NCBI GenBank assembly: GCA_035578175.1
Contig: JAQMRL010000006.1
Coordinates: 19,751,506 to 19,815,505, forward strand
Length of the DNA stretch: 64,000 nt
From: Catonia carolina
Taxonomy: Eukaryota > Arthropoda > Insecta > Hemiptera > Achilidae
Reading direction: 5' to 3'
The position numbers were made by a program, and so were the translations under genes. Shown here one piece after another: positions 32,512 through 43,594 of this stretch. Under the pieces are notes generated by a model. That model did not search any database. It had not been told where the DNA came from and saw only the letters and a program-made list of their open reading frames with translations. Position 1 is the first letter of the stretch, and each line of letters begins with the position of its first letter.

Positions 32512-32770
32512 TAACAACCCACCATTGGGTTGGTCTAGAGGTAAAGTCGTCACCGCGAGTCAGCTGCTTAAAGACAAAAGTTTCAGGTTCAAATCCTAGT
32601 AAAGGTTGTTACTTTTTTACGGATTTGAATACTAGACAATGGTTACCGGTTTACTTGGATAGTTGAAGTTCAATTGACCATACTCTCTCAAGAATGGTCT
32701 GTCTGAGTCAGTACAAGACTAAACCTCATTTACACGTCATACATAATCATCCTCATCTCATTGGGTCATG
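32512..32770 (+). mobile_element. SINE-D cut by the assembly gap
   Basis: The head GGTTGGTCTAGAGGTAAAGT follows CACCATTG; the sequence stops at TTGGGTCATG, one base before the barcode-like 16-mer. The counterpart at 34319 continues to its tail. Confidence 0.85.
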
Positions 32771-32771
32771 A

Positions 32772-32787
32772 CGCACTCTGATATGTG
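32772..32787 (-). other. Barcode bc1001-like 16-mer, reverse
   Basis: The exact reverse complement of CACATATCAGAGTGCG directly abuts the gap. On that strand it is followed by T, consistent with an adapter T-overhang. Confidence 0.9.
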
Positions 32788-32887
32788 NNNNNNNNNNNNN
32801 NNNNNNNNNNNNNNNNNNNNNNNNNNNNNNNNNNNNNNNNNNNNNNNNNNNNNNNNNNNNNNNNNNNNNNNNNNNNNNNNNNNNNNN
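32788..32887. other. Assembly gap, exactly 100 N
   Basis: A run of exactly 100 N is the usual placeholder for a scaffold join of unknown length. The sequences on its two sides overlap, see 32905-34590. Confidence 0.95.
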
Positions 32888-32903
32888 CACATATCAGAGT
32901 GCG
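32888..32903 (+). other. Barcode bc1001-like 16-mer, forward
   Basis: CACATATCAGAGTGCG directly follows the gap and is followed by T. Confidence 0.9.
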
Positions 32904-32904
32904 T

Positions 32905-34590
32905 GCCTCCTCAAGAATTTTAGCAAACATGGCACCTACCCTATCTTGTAGAACATAAAAAATGTAATAAATAAGGCGATTTTTAAAAAATCGTAGGAGC
33001 TTTTTTGAGAAAATCGCAAAAAAGTGAAAAATGACACGGAATAAACTACTACTTCCGGTTGACCGATTTTGATAAAAATCTTTGTGTTGGGTCCGGTGGT
33101 AGTATCTAACTTAAGTTTCAAGTTTTAAGTTCGTACGATGTTCCGTTCTTGAGAAGATATTCTGTTCACACACACACACACACACACAGACCAATCGCTA
33201 AAAACATGGTTTTTCGGGTTCAGGGGGTCTGAAAACGTATAGATCCGGTGAAAACTCGATTTCGAAAAATCGACATGAAAACAATACTTTCCTTCCGAAA
33301 TATTCATATAGACAAGAAAAAGGAAAAATGTTAATTATTTTATTAATATTTTTCCTTTTTCTTGTCTATATGAATATTTCGGCTATTATTTCGGCTAAGA
33401 AAAAGGAAAAATGTTAATAAAATAATTAACATTTTTCCTTTTTCTTGTCTATATGAATATATAGGAAGAAAGTATTGTTTTCCTGTCGATTTTTCGAAAT
33501 CGCGTTTTCACCGGAACTATACGTTTTCAGACCCTCTGAACCCAAAAAACCAAAATACCATTTTTTTCACAATAATTTAATAATTTATTCAAAATAAGTA
33601 GCCGAAACAAAATTCTAAAAAAACATTATTTTAAGGTTACTCCTCCCTGAATTATGTTTGAATTGCTTAGTAATAATTACCAACTATATAACAGTGGTTT
33701 CTGAAGTAAAGTGTGAAAATTTCACAGTCTGGTGATTGAACCTAGAACCTTCAGTTTAACGGTTGAGTACGCAACCGAACTGGTCAAGGATAATTTATTT
33801 ATACCAATTACTACTAAATCTTCCTGTCTACGATAATCTTTAGTTACAGTAAGGACGAAAAAATTAGAAAATAAATTATTTAAAAAGTCTAACATTTACT
33901 TTAGTTAAAGGGAAAAGTAAATAATCGTTATTACCTATAATTAGTCAACGTAGATTAGTTGTAGTAAGGTCGTAAATATAAGAGTAGTTAAAATACACAT
34001 GTTTAAAATATCATATTTTAAGGTCGTGTATTCTCTTAAATATGGTAACCGTAGGTAAAGTAAATATACCTAAAAAATTAGTTTAAACAAATAAAAACTG
34101 GTCTGTAACACTTACATAACTTTCTCTAACCAGTGTAAAGAGTTAAAACATATAACGTATAATCATGAGTAAACAATGTAAAATAAAAAACATAACCTAA
34201 TTATAATCATGCGTGAATAATGCTAAATGAAATTCAACCTATGTAGGACTTGGAAATATGGAAAATCACTAATTGACGCTAACTAAGCACTGTAGAAAAA
34301 ATGTTTAAAATAAAAGATGACAACCCACCGGGTTGGTCTAGAGGTAAAGTCGTCACCGCGAGTCAGCTGTTTAACAGCTGATTTTCAGAGACAAAAGTTT
34401 CAGGTTCAAATCCTAGTAAAGGTTGTTACTTTTTTACGGATTTGAATACTAGACAGTGGTTACCGGTTTACTTGGATAGTTGAAGTTCAATTGACCATAC
34501 TCTCTCAAGAATGGTCTGTCTGAGTCAGTACAAGACTAAACCTCATTTACACGTCATACATAATCATCCTCATCTCATTGGGTCATGCGG
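32905..34590 (+). repeat. Second copy of the block 30763-32770 across the gap
   Basis: Starting from GCCTCCTCAAGAATTTTAGC the block repeats 30763-32770 almost base for base, including an identical 61-codon reverse frame (30979-30794 and 33121-32936). Differences: SINE-A is absent, the head-to-head hairpin is doubled (33295-33480), and there are a few substitutions and CA-length changes. It fits two haplotypes of one locus better than an old segmental duplication. Confidence 0.9.
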
Positions 34591-34655
34591 GAGTGCTTTT
34601 TGTTCTAAATTGAACAGACTGCAACGTTCACATTTATTAGGAATAAAAAAATATG
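34319..34655 (+). mobile_element. SINE-D, full length
   Basis: GACAACCCACCGGGTTGGTC to AACAGACTGCAACGTTCACA and AGGAATAAAAAAAT. Confidence 0.85.
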
Positions 34656-34658
34656 AAG

Positions 34659-34803
34659 GTGTCCACCTCCGTAGCGTAGTGGTAGCGCACTAGCCTACCA
34701 CGCTGAGGTCCCGGGTTCGATTTCCGGCCAAGGTCTGGAAATTTTCACGTGCTAAAACCCACCGCAGCGCTAAGAACCAAGCTGTTGATGCGACTTTAAA
34801 TAA
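34659..34803 (+). mobile_element. SINE-E (tRNA head, tail type 2)
   Basis: CCACCTCCGTAGCGTAGTGG, B box GGGTTCGATTTCC, tail GCTGTTGATGCGACTTTAAA. It lies directly after the SINE-D tail. Confidence 0.8.
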
Positions 34804-35037
34804 CTAAAAAAACTTGAAAGTTTTTTAATTTTCTATTACTTTTTTATACACACTTTTGTAAAATGAATACTGAAGCCGCAATCTTAAAAATCCCATTTTT
34901 TATCGTTTTTGATAAGCAACAACAGAAAATCGCTAAATGACGCTAAACTAAGCGTTGTACATAAAAATGTTTAGAATAAAAGTTGTAGGCTCCTTAATTT
35001 TCTAAAACTTTAATTATGTATACTTACCCCTAAAATG

Positions 35038-35447
35038 GAATGGAGGCGTGGACATTGAAAAAGGTCGACACCAAGAGGGTAGAGGCATTCGAAATTGTGG
35101 ATGTATCGTAGGATACTGAGAGTATCGTGGACAGAGAGAGTGACAAACGTGGAGGTTTTGAGAAGGATGCAAAAGGAGAAAGAATTGATACTAACGATTA
35201 AGAAGCGCAAATTGCAGTATTTGGGACATGTTGTGAGGGGAGATAAATACCAGTTGTTGCAACTTATTATCCAGGGAAAAATAATTGGCACAAGATCCAT
35301 AGGCAGAAGAAGGAATTCATGGTTGAAGAACTTAAGAGAATGTTCAATTGCAACAACTGCCAGCTGTTTAGATCTGCAGTAATCAAGAATACGCATAGCT
35401 TTGATGATAGCCAAACTTCGGAACGAAGACGGCACCTAAAGAAGAAG
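35038..35447 (+). mobile_element. 5'-truncated LINE, 410 bp, with exact 12-bp TSD
   Basis: ACCCCTAAAATG at 35026-35037 and 35448-35459 flanks the insert. The coding relic reads MYRRILRVSWTERVTNVEVL, then KLQYLGHVVRGDKYQLLQL and a basic GRRRNSW segment, the usual C-terminal order of insect non-LTR reverse transcriptases. It ends AAGAAGAAGA. It is a different lineage from those at 45058 and 57170. Confidence 0.85.
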
Positions 35448-35905
35448 ACCCCTAAAATGCATATTAAGTTCGCAATCTTTATAAAAAAACAACTTTTTTA
35501 CTAAGAGCATAGGCCCCCACCCTAAGAATTTCAGCAGACATGCCGCTTACGCTATCTTGTATAGCATAAAAATTTAGTAAATGAGGTGATTTTTTTAAAA
35601 AAATCGTATGAACCGTTTTTGAGAAAATCACAGAACGTGATAAATCGTAAAAATAAACTATTACTTCCGGTAGATTGATTTTGATGAGAATGTTCATGCC
35701 CCTTGTGGTATCTAACTTAAGTTCAAAGTTTCAACTTCGTACAATGATCTATTCTTGAGGTATTTTGTACACAACACACAAAAATGGGGCCATGAAAACG
35801 TCATTTCCCGAGGAAACTCGGCTGAAGAGCGAAGTGATCCTTCGGCTCTTGAGAGACATTTCCACGCAGTCTCCACTGGGCAACGGCTTTCCCCTTCAAT
35901 ATTCA

Positions 35906-37020
35906 TGACAAACGGCTAAAGTCTTCCACGAGAAGACGAGAGGAATGAATTCAAACGGACATTTCTCAACTGGTTCCAAAAACGGAAACATCCCCTAGGA
36001 ACGTTATCTTGAACAAATTCTGAAATTCATTCCAGACTACGACAGCATATTTTTATTTAGTTTCCTAAGATTGTTAGTACCCGCCTTAGAAGAAATAAAT
36101 TGTAAACTGAAGAAAATAATTATAGTTATTCTTTAAGGCCCCCGAGACTGGTGATAAGTTATCCCGAAATGTCATTTTTGCTATAACATGAAAATAAGGA
36201 CTTATCTGGTAGTTCGAAGAAGAATTTCTTGACAATATACATAAATATCCGTAGCTACAGATATTTTGGTTTATGATCAAAGACCCAGTTTTCTGATTTT
36301 CTATTTAAAAAATCCACTGAAAATATTGCAACTTAAAAAGATATTTACAGAACAGTCCACAGTTTAAAGTACAGTATTTTTAATCTTTTAGTGTGCTACT
36401 TTTATTTTATGTTAACTATGCCTTCTTTCACATCACGTGTGCATAAACGACTAAATATAAATATACCTAATAATCCATCAAATATTAAAGCTAATTAGAT
36501 TTTCTTTGAAACCTTACAAATTTATGTTAACTTATAAGATACTTTCTATTTGAACTTGTATCTTGAAGCCTTAATTTTTCAAGGTTTTATAATATTATAT
36601 ACCGTAGTACTTTATTAAAACAAATACAGCATGCCTGAACACGTGATCATAACACACTGTCACATGCAGTAGGTATATACTGTATTAAATAATTTAAAAA
36701 TATTCCTCATCTATTTCAAATACTATATAAATATGTTAATTTATTTAAATTTAATATTGTTAGTTAGTAATAAATAATGTTATATAGTAAGATATTTTTA
36801 CAATGATTAAGGCATCTGTGTTTGTAATAGGCACATACTCATCTTATTCAAAAAATGATTTGTAAATCATTGATCGTGATCATTCGATCATTCAACGGCG
36901 CCATATCGTTATTTTGGAACAATAACTTCATTTTTATTTACGGAATAAACCATCTAAAATTCATTCCGGGATCAGAATGTTTCATTTCACATAAAAAAGC
37001 AGTAATTCAAAAAACTACAA
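35906..37020. other. Long stretch without recognised gene
   Basis: 35906-36130 is less AT-rich but shows no domain; the rest is AT-rich. A short perfect hairpin AATGATTTGTAAATCATT lies near 36853. Confidence 0.4.
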
Positions 37021-37198
37021 AAATCAGGTGTGAAACACACGACTTTCTCTTGTCAATGTAAATAATGAAAACCATAACGTAATTTTAATCATGAGTGGAT
37101 GAAGCTAAATGAAAATAAATGAGGTATTCTGTTGAATCCATTTTCATGAGCATAGGCGTAATATGTGAAATCCACTAATTGACGCTAAACTGAACTCT
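37021..37198 (-). mobile_element. HINE-like hairpin-end fragment
   Basis: TCAGGTGTGAAACACACGAC then CTTTCTCTTGTC, decaying by AACTGAACTC. The next copy starts at once. Confidence 0.7.
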
Positions 37199-37300
37199 AA
37201 AAATCTGGTGTGAAACACTCACACGACTTTCTCTTCCCAATGCAAATAATGAACAATATAAACCTAACATTAGTAAACAACGTGAAAAAAAACAAAAAAT

Positions 37301-37468
37301 GGCCGCCTCCGTGACGTATCGGATTGCGCGCTAGACTACTAAGCAGAGGTCCCAGGAACGATTCCCCGGTAGGACCTGGAACTTATTACGTGCCAAATGT
37401 AAATCATTACAGGTTTTTAACCCACCATAGACGGTAATGATCAAGCTGTTGATGCGACTTTAAATAAA
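37301..37468 (+). mobile_element. SINE-E
   Basis: GGCCGCCTCCGTGACGTATC head, degenerate B box (GGAACGATTCC), tail GCTGTTGATGCGACTTTAAA. AACAAAAAA flanks both ends. Confidence 0.75.
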
Positions 37469-37638
37469 CAAAAAACTGAAGTATAACCTAATTTTAATCT
37501 TGAGTGAATGATGTAAAATGAAAACCAACCTCAGTTTGGCTTAACGGAAAATCACTCTTTGACACAAAACTAGGCTCTGTAGAGAAAAATGCTTAAATAA
37601 AAATTTACGTTTTCTAATTTCCTATAAACTTTATTATA

Positions 37639-38195
37639 CAGAGTGTTTCAGGAGGAATCTGTCATACTGCACAAGCTTACTCCTCTCATCAAAATAGGTA
37701 ATGAAAAAAGTTCATATAAACATGGGTCCGGAAATGCTTCGTTGGCGAGCTATACAGAGTCAAAGATTTCACCTAAAATTTAGCTCCCTCAATAAAATTA
37801 ACTCGCACTGAAATTTTTAGGGTGTTAATTGAGTTTATTAATTAGATTTTTTTTATGTAAAATGAGCTGACAAATCGTATAAAACCTGTCCCAGAACTGT
37901 ATCTCCAGTAGCCTAGGAGAAAACCGGGGTAAAGTAAAAAAGGTTAGGGTCGAAAATACACTTTTTTTGGGTTTGGACTACAACAACTCCGTTAAATTGC
38001 CTATAAAGAAAGAAAAATGTTCAATACAATTTGTAGAGAATTTTATTCTCAAAAAAATAATGAAAATAAAGTCAATAAAAACGGAATAGTTTTCTTTTAA
38101 ATTTATAAAAACTTAAATTTATTTGAACTTTTTTAATTATTTTGATGAGAGGAATAAGCTTCTACAGTATGGCAGATTCCTGCTAAAACAATCTG
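37639..38195. mobile_element. Palindromic-end DNA element, 557 bp, TATA TSD
   Basis: Left end is CAGAGTGTTTCAGGAGGAAT; right end inverted is CAGATTGTTTTAGCAGGAAT. Similarity continues through TCCTCTCATCAAAATA, giving arms of about 70 bp. TATA at 37635-37638 and 38196-38199 flanks it. It shares a GGTCCGGAAATGCTTCGTTG core with the element at 6191-7201. No coding. Confidence 0.8.
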
Positions 38196-38560
38196 TATAG
38201 GCCTCCACTTTTGTCGTAAAATCCATACTAAGGCTGAAATCTTAAAAAATCCATTCTTTTTTACAGATTTTCATTAAAAAACCCAGAAAATCACTAATTA
38301 CCACTAAACTAAGCGTTATACAAAGAAATGTTTCCAAGTTTCATCTTCATACAATATTCCGTTCTTGAGATATTTTGTTTCACACACACATACGCGCGCG
38401 CGCGCGCACGCACACAGACCAACCGCTAAAAATATGGTTTTTGGGTTCAGGAGGTCTGAAAACGTGTATATCCCGTGAAAACTCGATTTCGAAAAATCGA
38501 CATGAAAACAATAGGCTACTTTCCTTTCTATATATCATGTAGGACAAGAGAAAGTAAAAA

Positions 38561-38930
38561 AAATGCTTTTAATAAAAAATTTAGTAAATGAGGCGATTTT
38601 AAACCAAATCGTAGGAGCAGTTTTTGAGAAAATCGCATCACAAAAGTGATAATTCACACGAATACATTACTTCTTCCAGTTGAACGATTTTGATGAAAAT
38701 ATCCGTGTCTGGTTCCGCTATGGTATTAACTTAACTTGCAAGAAGTAACTTAACACGATTTTCCATTTTTGAGAAATTTTGTTAACAAACACACTAACCA
38801 ATCGGTAAAAACATGGTTTCGAGCTTAGAGGCCTTGAAAACTTATATTTACAGTGAAAACTTTATTTCGAAAACTCGATATGAAAACTCAACTTTCCTTA
38901 CCTATATTTCATAAAGGGCCAGAAAATAAC
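38561..38930 (-). mobile_element. HINE-like element, old microsatellite-end half
   Basis: GAGGCGATTTTAAACCAAAT through a worn AACAAACACACTAACCAATC to ATAAAGGGCCAGAAAATAAC. It follows the preceding copy in the same orientation. Confidence 0.7.
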
Positions 38931-38934
38931 AATA

Positions 38935-39390
38935 AAACTATCAACAATGAAAGAAAGAATAGTAAAAACATCAGGAAACGTTTATCATCACAAAACCCTT
39001 TTTCAAACGAAACATCACAAAAAACACCAAGATTAGACATACTCTAACAGTTATCAAGCCGGTAATATTATATGAACAGCTTGGAGAACTGCATCAAACT
39101 AGATGAGAGACTGACGACAAAAAAATACTACATGGAACGGGAATAAATAATAACACTAAAGAAAGCATGGAAGAACTCATTAGGATCGAGGAAGATAGTG
39201 GGCTAAGTAGAGAAAAAGGAACAGTTAAAGCAACAGTTAAGGAAAAGTCCAACCAAGAAATCCATCAAGGAATGGAAACACTGGAAGAGACAATAACCAA
39301 GAGAAGAATACGATTTTTTTGACCACAATGGCCTCAAACAAACTAAACAAAGCAATATTTGAAAGCACAAATTTATAGGTATGAAAGGAT
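38935..39390 (+). mobile_element. Decayed LINE 3' region
   Basis: Broken frames give ITKRRIRFF then MASNKLNKAIFES, which parallels KRRLGFFGHIMRMHNSTLLK in the LINE at 57170. Many stops. Confidence 0.45.
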
Positions 39391-40558
39391 TGATACTTAA
39401 ATAAAAAGTAGAGAACAAATACTTATAAAAATAAAAAATACACCTATACTAAAAATATATTCAAGTATTCCACCTCCTGCTACTGATTTTCTTTTTAAAA
39501 ACTAAACACCAACAAACAGAACTTTTTAAAAATTTAAGACATAATCTTATTCAACCTTTTAGTCTTTTTGAGAAAACTTAATCTTAGAGACTTTAAAACT
39601 TTCGTCTACTTTCTGTAACATCCGTGTCATCGCATCATATTACAAAGTTTAGCCTTTACAAAAAGTTTCTTTCAATTTTCTTACACGAAGTTTAAATGTA
39701 TCATTTATATAGTTTTGGTTTAAGTGGAACTAGGTTTGTAGGTGGAATTATCTGTTCATTAATCCGATTATGTTGTTAAATTACTGTGGTCAAGATTTTA
39801 AATAGATAATCAAACAATAAGTTTGAATGGCACTATACTCTATTCACGTTCATAATGCAGTACAGCTCTTAAGAGAACCCGTTATGTTATCAGGCGTACG
39901 GAAAACATCAGGCACAGCCAATAAAATAACTCCTACGCTGAAACCATCCGAAGGTCACAGGCAAAAAATTTAGTTTCGCTTACCATGCTTTAACAAGCTC
40001 ATTTTCAATCAAAAAATTCTGAAAAAAATTACTTTCGCTTCCTAATGAATTGTATTTTATTACGCTATAAATGTTATTATTATACTCTGATATTTAGATA
40101 AGATACACTTGTACGAAGTTGGACGTTTAAATCTAGTCACATTTTTGCGTTTCACATCGTATAACTTTTTTCTTTCAACGACGACTTATGCGTTTCATTA
40201 TTTTGTTATAAAATACATAATTTTATCTGTAATTTGACATAACGTATGATAAGTCATAAGTTTGAAGGAAACAGAAATAATAAACAAGTTTTTCAAAAAA
40301 TTACTGATGTTTTCGTATTACGTTATTCATAGAAGTTTGTAAATGAGAACGTGCTGAGGCGCGGAGTCGATATTTTTACTTAATGTAGTAGCGCTCAAAC
40401 TCCTATATGAAATAGATTGCATATGGACTTTCCGTACTGCATTCTGAACGTGAAATCAACTATAGTTGTATCACGAATCGCCCACATAATTTACACAGGT
40501 TTGACAGTTCAAAAAAACACAATTAATAACTAAATGAATGATAAGTTGAACTGTTCAA
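39391..40558. other. Long AT-rich stretch without recognised gene
   Basis: Nothing assignable. Confidence 0.45.
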
Positions 40559-40712
40559 CCCATAAAAAGGAAGGTGGAGTGTTAAATTACTTGCACTCGA
40601 TCTGCTAGTTCCACAGCTACAAAAAATTGTTCTGTTTCTTATTACGTGGTCAGCCAATTATATGAATCACTTAAGAACAGAAGAGGTACAGGTGCAAAAG
40701 AAACTACAGTAT
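40559..40712 (+). mobile_element. SINE-A 5' fragment, older variant
   Basis: CCCATAAAAAGGAAGGTGGA through GAGGTACAGGTGCAAAAG, then unrelated sequence. Confidence 0.7.
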
Positions 40713-40763
40713 ATCTCACAGAACCGTGCGTTCAACCGTAAGTTGAAAGTCAGTAAAAAGAAA

Positions 40764-40832
40764 GCCTACCAACCAAAACCCCACCGCCTTGCCGGATCAA
40801 GTGGCCAGGCGGCGGGTTTTTGGTTGGTAGGC
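40764..40832 (+). repeat. GC-rich hairpin, about 30-bp arms
   Basis: GCCTACCAACCAAAACCCCA pairs with TTTTTGGTTGGTAGGC; about 27 of 30 arm bases match, with a loop of about 9 nt. An A-rich run follows at 40847-40863. It is much more GC-rich than its surroundings. A small structured-RNA retrocopy or miRNA-type precursor is possible but unproven. The 96-codon frame across it is not a credible gene. Confidence 0.75.
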
Positions 40833-40964
40833 GGTTGCGGCCTTCTTAAAAAAAAAGAAAAAAGAATGCGTAATCATGTTTCCCTCTACCAGCGCCTTCA
40901 GTCAAAACAACCGGCGATAGACCAGATGTTTTCTAATAGGCCTGTTTTATAACAGACGAAATAG

Positions 40965-41224
40965 ACGTTCAAAGACGACTACGGAGGAAATGGAGCTGGG
41001 ACCTCCTGTTTTAAAAACGGTTAATGTTATTAATGAATGAATTAAATAATTAATCGATGACTTAGTAAGAAGTAACTAATAACATGTCGGAGACCAGTCA
41101 GTAGATGATGCTCTCCAAGCACATCACTCAAGTCATTTTATTCGTTCTTTCACCCACCATCATATTCACTGGTCGTTTATCTTGTAACAGTTGTGAATTT
41201 CATAAATAAAGTTATTAAAAAAAA
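40965..41224 (+). other. Possible retroposed transcript 3' end
   Basis: AATAAAGTTATTAAAAAAAA at 41205-41224 looks like a polyadenylation signal plus retroposed A-tail. The sequence before it is moderately complex and non-coding. No target duplication is identified. Confidence 0.3.
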
Positions 41225-41226
41225 GT

Positions 41227-41590
41227 ATTTTCACTCAATCTGTTAGTTGCAGAGCTAAAATAATAGTTATATTTCTTATCACATGGTCAGCCAATTAAAT
41301 GACTGAATCGTTTAAGAACAGAAGAGGTAGAGGTGTAAAAGACACTAATCAGAGTTATCTCTTCTGAAAGTAATGAATTTCATTATACAGCCAGACCCTG
41401 TGGTGAATGAAGTGAAGGTGTTATTTACAGAGTGGAAAATATGTGCTTTTAGAGGGCCCGGCATGCTGATAAGCATACTTTCCCACTCAGTGAGGAAGGC
41501 AATGGTAAACCACCTCACTCCTCGTTTTACTTAGTAAAACCGCTACAGGTTCAAACCAGCCTTTCAGCTGATGACCTAAACAACAACAAA
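41227..41590 (+). mobile_element. SINE-A, lacks first about 25 bp
   Basis: TTTTCACTCAATCTGTTAGT to GATGACCTAAACAACAACA. Confidence 0.85.
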
Positions 41591-42574
41591 AAAAGACTTT
41601 TCTGTAAGACATTTTCCTGGTAAATAAATAAATACTTTTTGAAAATTTTACAATGTTTAATCCAACGAACTGAAGGTTCTACTACAATATTTCAAAAGGA
41701 TAAAAATCTTCAGGGACATCAAATCGATACGGGAAGTTTTCAGTTGAAATAAAAATAAAAGATTAAACGGCTTTACAATACAATGGAAATAATGAAATAA
41801 AAAAAAAATGAACCGAGTAATATAAAATATTAAAAGAATGGAGAAAAACAGGAAAAATGCATAGGTAGATACATCCATAAATAGAAAACTTAATGAAAAA
41901 CAGATTCCATAGAAAAGGATAGAATGAGGGGAGATGTAACTAGATGGATAGATCTGAAACCAACGGGAAAAACGGAAGGACTTTTCCTGAATATTTTATG
42001 ACAGAGTTTATCATCATAAAGCCAAACGGAAAATTTTTACATTATACCACGGTACCTTACCGTACGCTAGTTTGATGTCATCTGAATAACCACCTAATAC
42101 AAGTTGACAAACTAAATTATTTCGTTACCATTTTTCGTTAAATATAAAAATCGAGCTAACAAAACCAAATAAATAAATAAAATTTATATCATTTGCTATA
42201 CATTTTTACTTATTTTGACAAAAATTTAAATTATATGTAAGAGGAAGTACAGTACTAAATATTTCTGTCAGATTTTCAAAATTGATTTTTAACAGGAAAT
42301 TTATATTTGAAGTTTTTTTTGAACTCGGAAATAATGTTAACAGAAACTGCGACTAAACATCATAAAAGCTTGTATGACTAAAACTAAAAGCTTATAAATG
42401 TTTCATATCCAGCTTTCTACGATCCGTAAATTACATAAAATATCTGTAGCTACAGTCAAAGCGAAACGAGCAAGTTTCCCAACACTCAAAAAAAATTATA
42501 AACAGTAAATACCTCCTTTAGTTCAATACAAACGTTCAGAAAATCTATTTTTACTTTATATATCTTTTCTAGTT
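41591..42574. other. AT-rich stretch without recognised gene
   Basis: Nothing assignable. Confidence 0.45.
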
Positions 42575-42916
42575 CCAGAGCTACAAAAAATAGTTGTTTC
42601 TAATCACGTGATCAACCAATTATATGACTGAACTATTTAAGAACAGAAGAGGTAGAGGTGTAAAAGACAGTAGTCAAAATAACCTCATCTGAAAGTAATG
42701 AATTTCATTATACAGCCAGACCTTGTGGTGAATGAAGTAAAGGTATCATTTTCAGGGTGAAAAGTAGATGCTTTTCGGAGGGTCTGGCATGCTGATAAGC
42801 ATAGGCTACTTTTGTACACAATGAGGAAGGCGTTGGTAAACCACTTCACTCCCCGTTTTTACTTAATAAAACCTCTAGAGGTTCAAACCAGCCTTTCGGC
42901 AGATGACCTAAACAAT
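42575..42916 (+). mobile_element. SINE-A, older variant, 5' truncated
   Basis: AGTTCCAGAGCTACAAAAAA to GATGACCTAAACAATA. Confidence 0.8.
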
Positions 42917-42934
42917 ATTTTAGATTTGTTAAAC

Positions 42935-43218
42935 ATTAGATTTTTCTAAATCGAGTTTCACCGAAAAATACACGTTTTCAGGTCCCCTAAACCCAAAAAA
43001 ATATGTTTTTAGCGATTTGTCTCAATGTGTGTCTGGAGAAAATACCTTAAGAACGGAAAAGTGTACGAAGCTGAAACTTGAAACTTAAGTTAGGTACCAC
43101 TACAGGACCCGACATGAATATTTACACATCAAAATCGGTCAACTTGCAGTAGTTTATTCGTGCAATTTTCACTTATTTGCTACGTTCACAAAAACGGCTC
43201 CTACTATATTATTTTTAA
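42935..43218 (+). mobile_element. HINE-like fragment, 5' half
   Basis: TTTTTCTAAATCGAGTTTCA through GTGTGTCTGG (worn microsatellite) to AAAACGGCTCCTAC. It meets an oppositely oriented copy at 43223. Confidence 0.7.
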
Positions 43219-43222
43219 AAAA

Positions 43223-43594
43223 TCTGGTGTGAAACACTCACCACCAACTTTCTCTTTGAAAATGATCGTGTCGGGTCCTCTAGTGGTATCTAACTTAAGC
43301 CTCAAGTTTCAAGATGGTACGATGTTCTGTTGTTGAGATATTCTGTTCGCACACACGCGCGCGCGCGCGCACACACACACACACACACAGACCAATCGCT
43401 AGAAACATGTTTTTGGGTTCAGGGGATCTGAAAAAGTGTATATCCGGTGAAAACTCGATTTCGGAAAATCGACATGACAACAATAGGTATACTATCCTTT
43501 CTATATATTCATATAGGCAAAAGAAAGCAAAAATGTAGGCTACATGAAAACAATACTTTCCTTCTTTGTATATTCATATAGGGCAAGAGAAAGT
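43223..43594 (-). mobile_element. HINE-like element, internally deleted, doubled end
   Basis: TCTGGTGTGAAACACTCACC jumps from CTTTCTCTTTG straight to the GAAAATGATCGTGTCGGGTC region. It has a GC/CA microsatellite at 43349-43390. The terminal about 55 bp (ACATGAAAACAATACTTTCC to CAAGAGAAAGT) occur twice. Confidence 0.8.

Larger units (their letters stand above)
34095..35905 (-). mobile_element. HINE-like element with three nested retroposons
   Basis: It starts ACTGGTCTGTAACACTTACA at about 34097 and resumes after SINE-D and SINE-E at 34806 and after a LINE at 35448. It decays through AAAATGGGGCCATGAAAACG near 35780-35905. The outer ACTTTCTCTTGCC end is not recognisable. Confidence 0.7.
37202..38549 (-). 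mobile_element. HINE-like element with SINE-E and a palindromic element inside
   Basis: TCTGGTGTGAAACACTCACA to GGACAAGAGAAAGT at about 38549. It has a CA/CG microsatellite at about 38386-38418, an internal deletion near 38335, and nested insertions at 37301 and 37639. Confidence 0.8.

Noticed and set aside
30763..34590. Genuine recent segmental duplication
   Set aside because: The junction is a 100-N gap flanked by barcode-like 16-mers, and the two copies differ as alleles would, so an assembly explanation is preferred.
35010..35435. 141-codon reverse frame
   Set aside because: It is the antisense of the LINE reverse-transcriptase relic, which reads convincingly on the + strand.
40662..40952. 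96-codon Lys/Gln-rich frame
   Set aside because: It spans a SINE-A end, a GC-rich hairpin and an A-run; no domain and no continuity as a gene.
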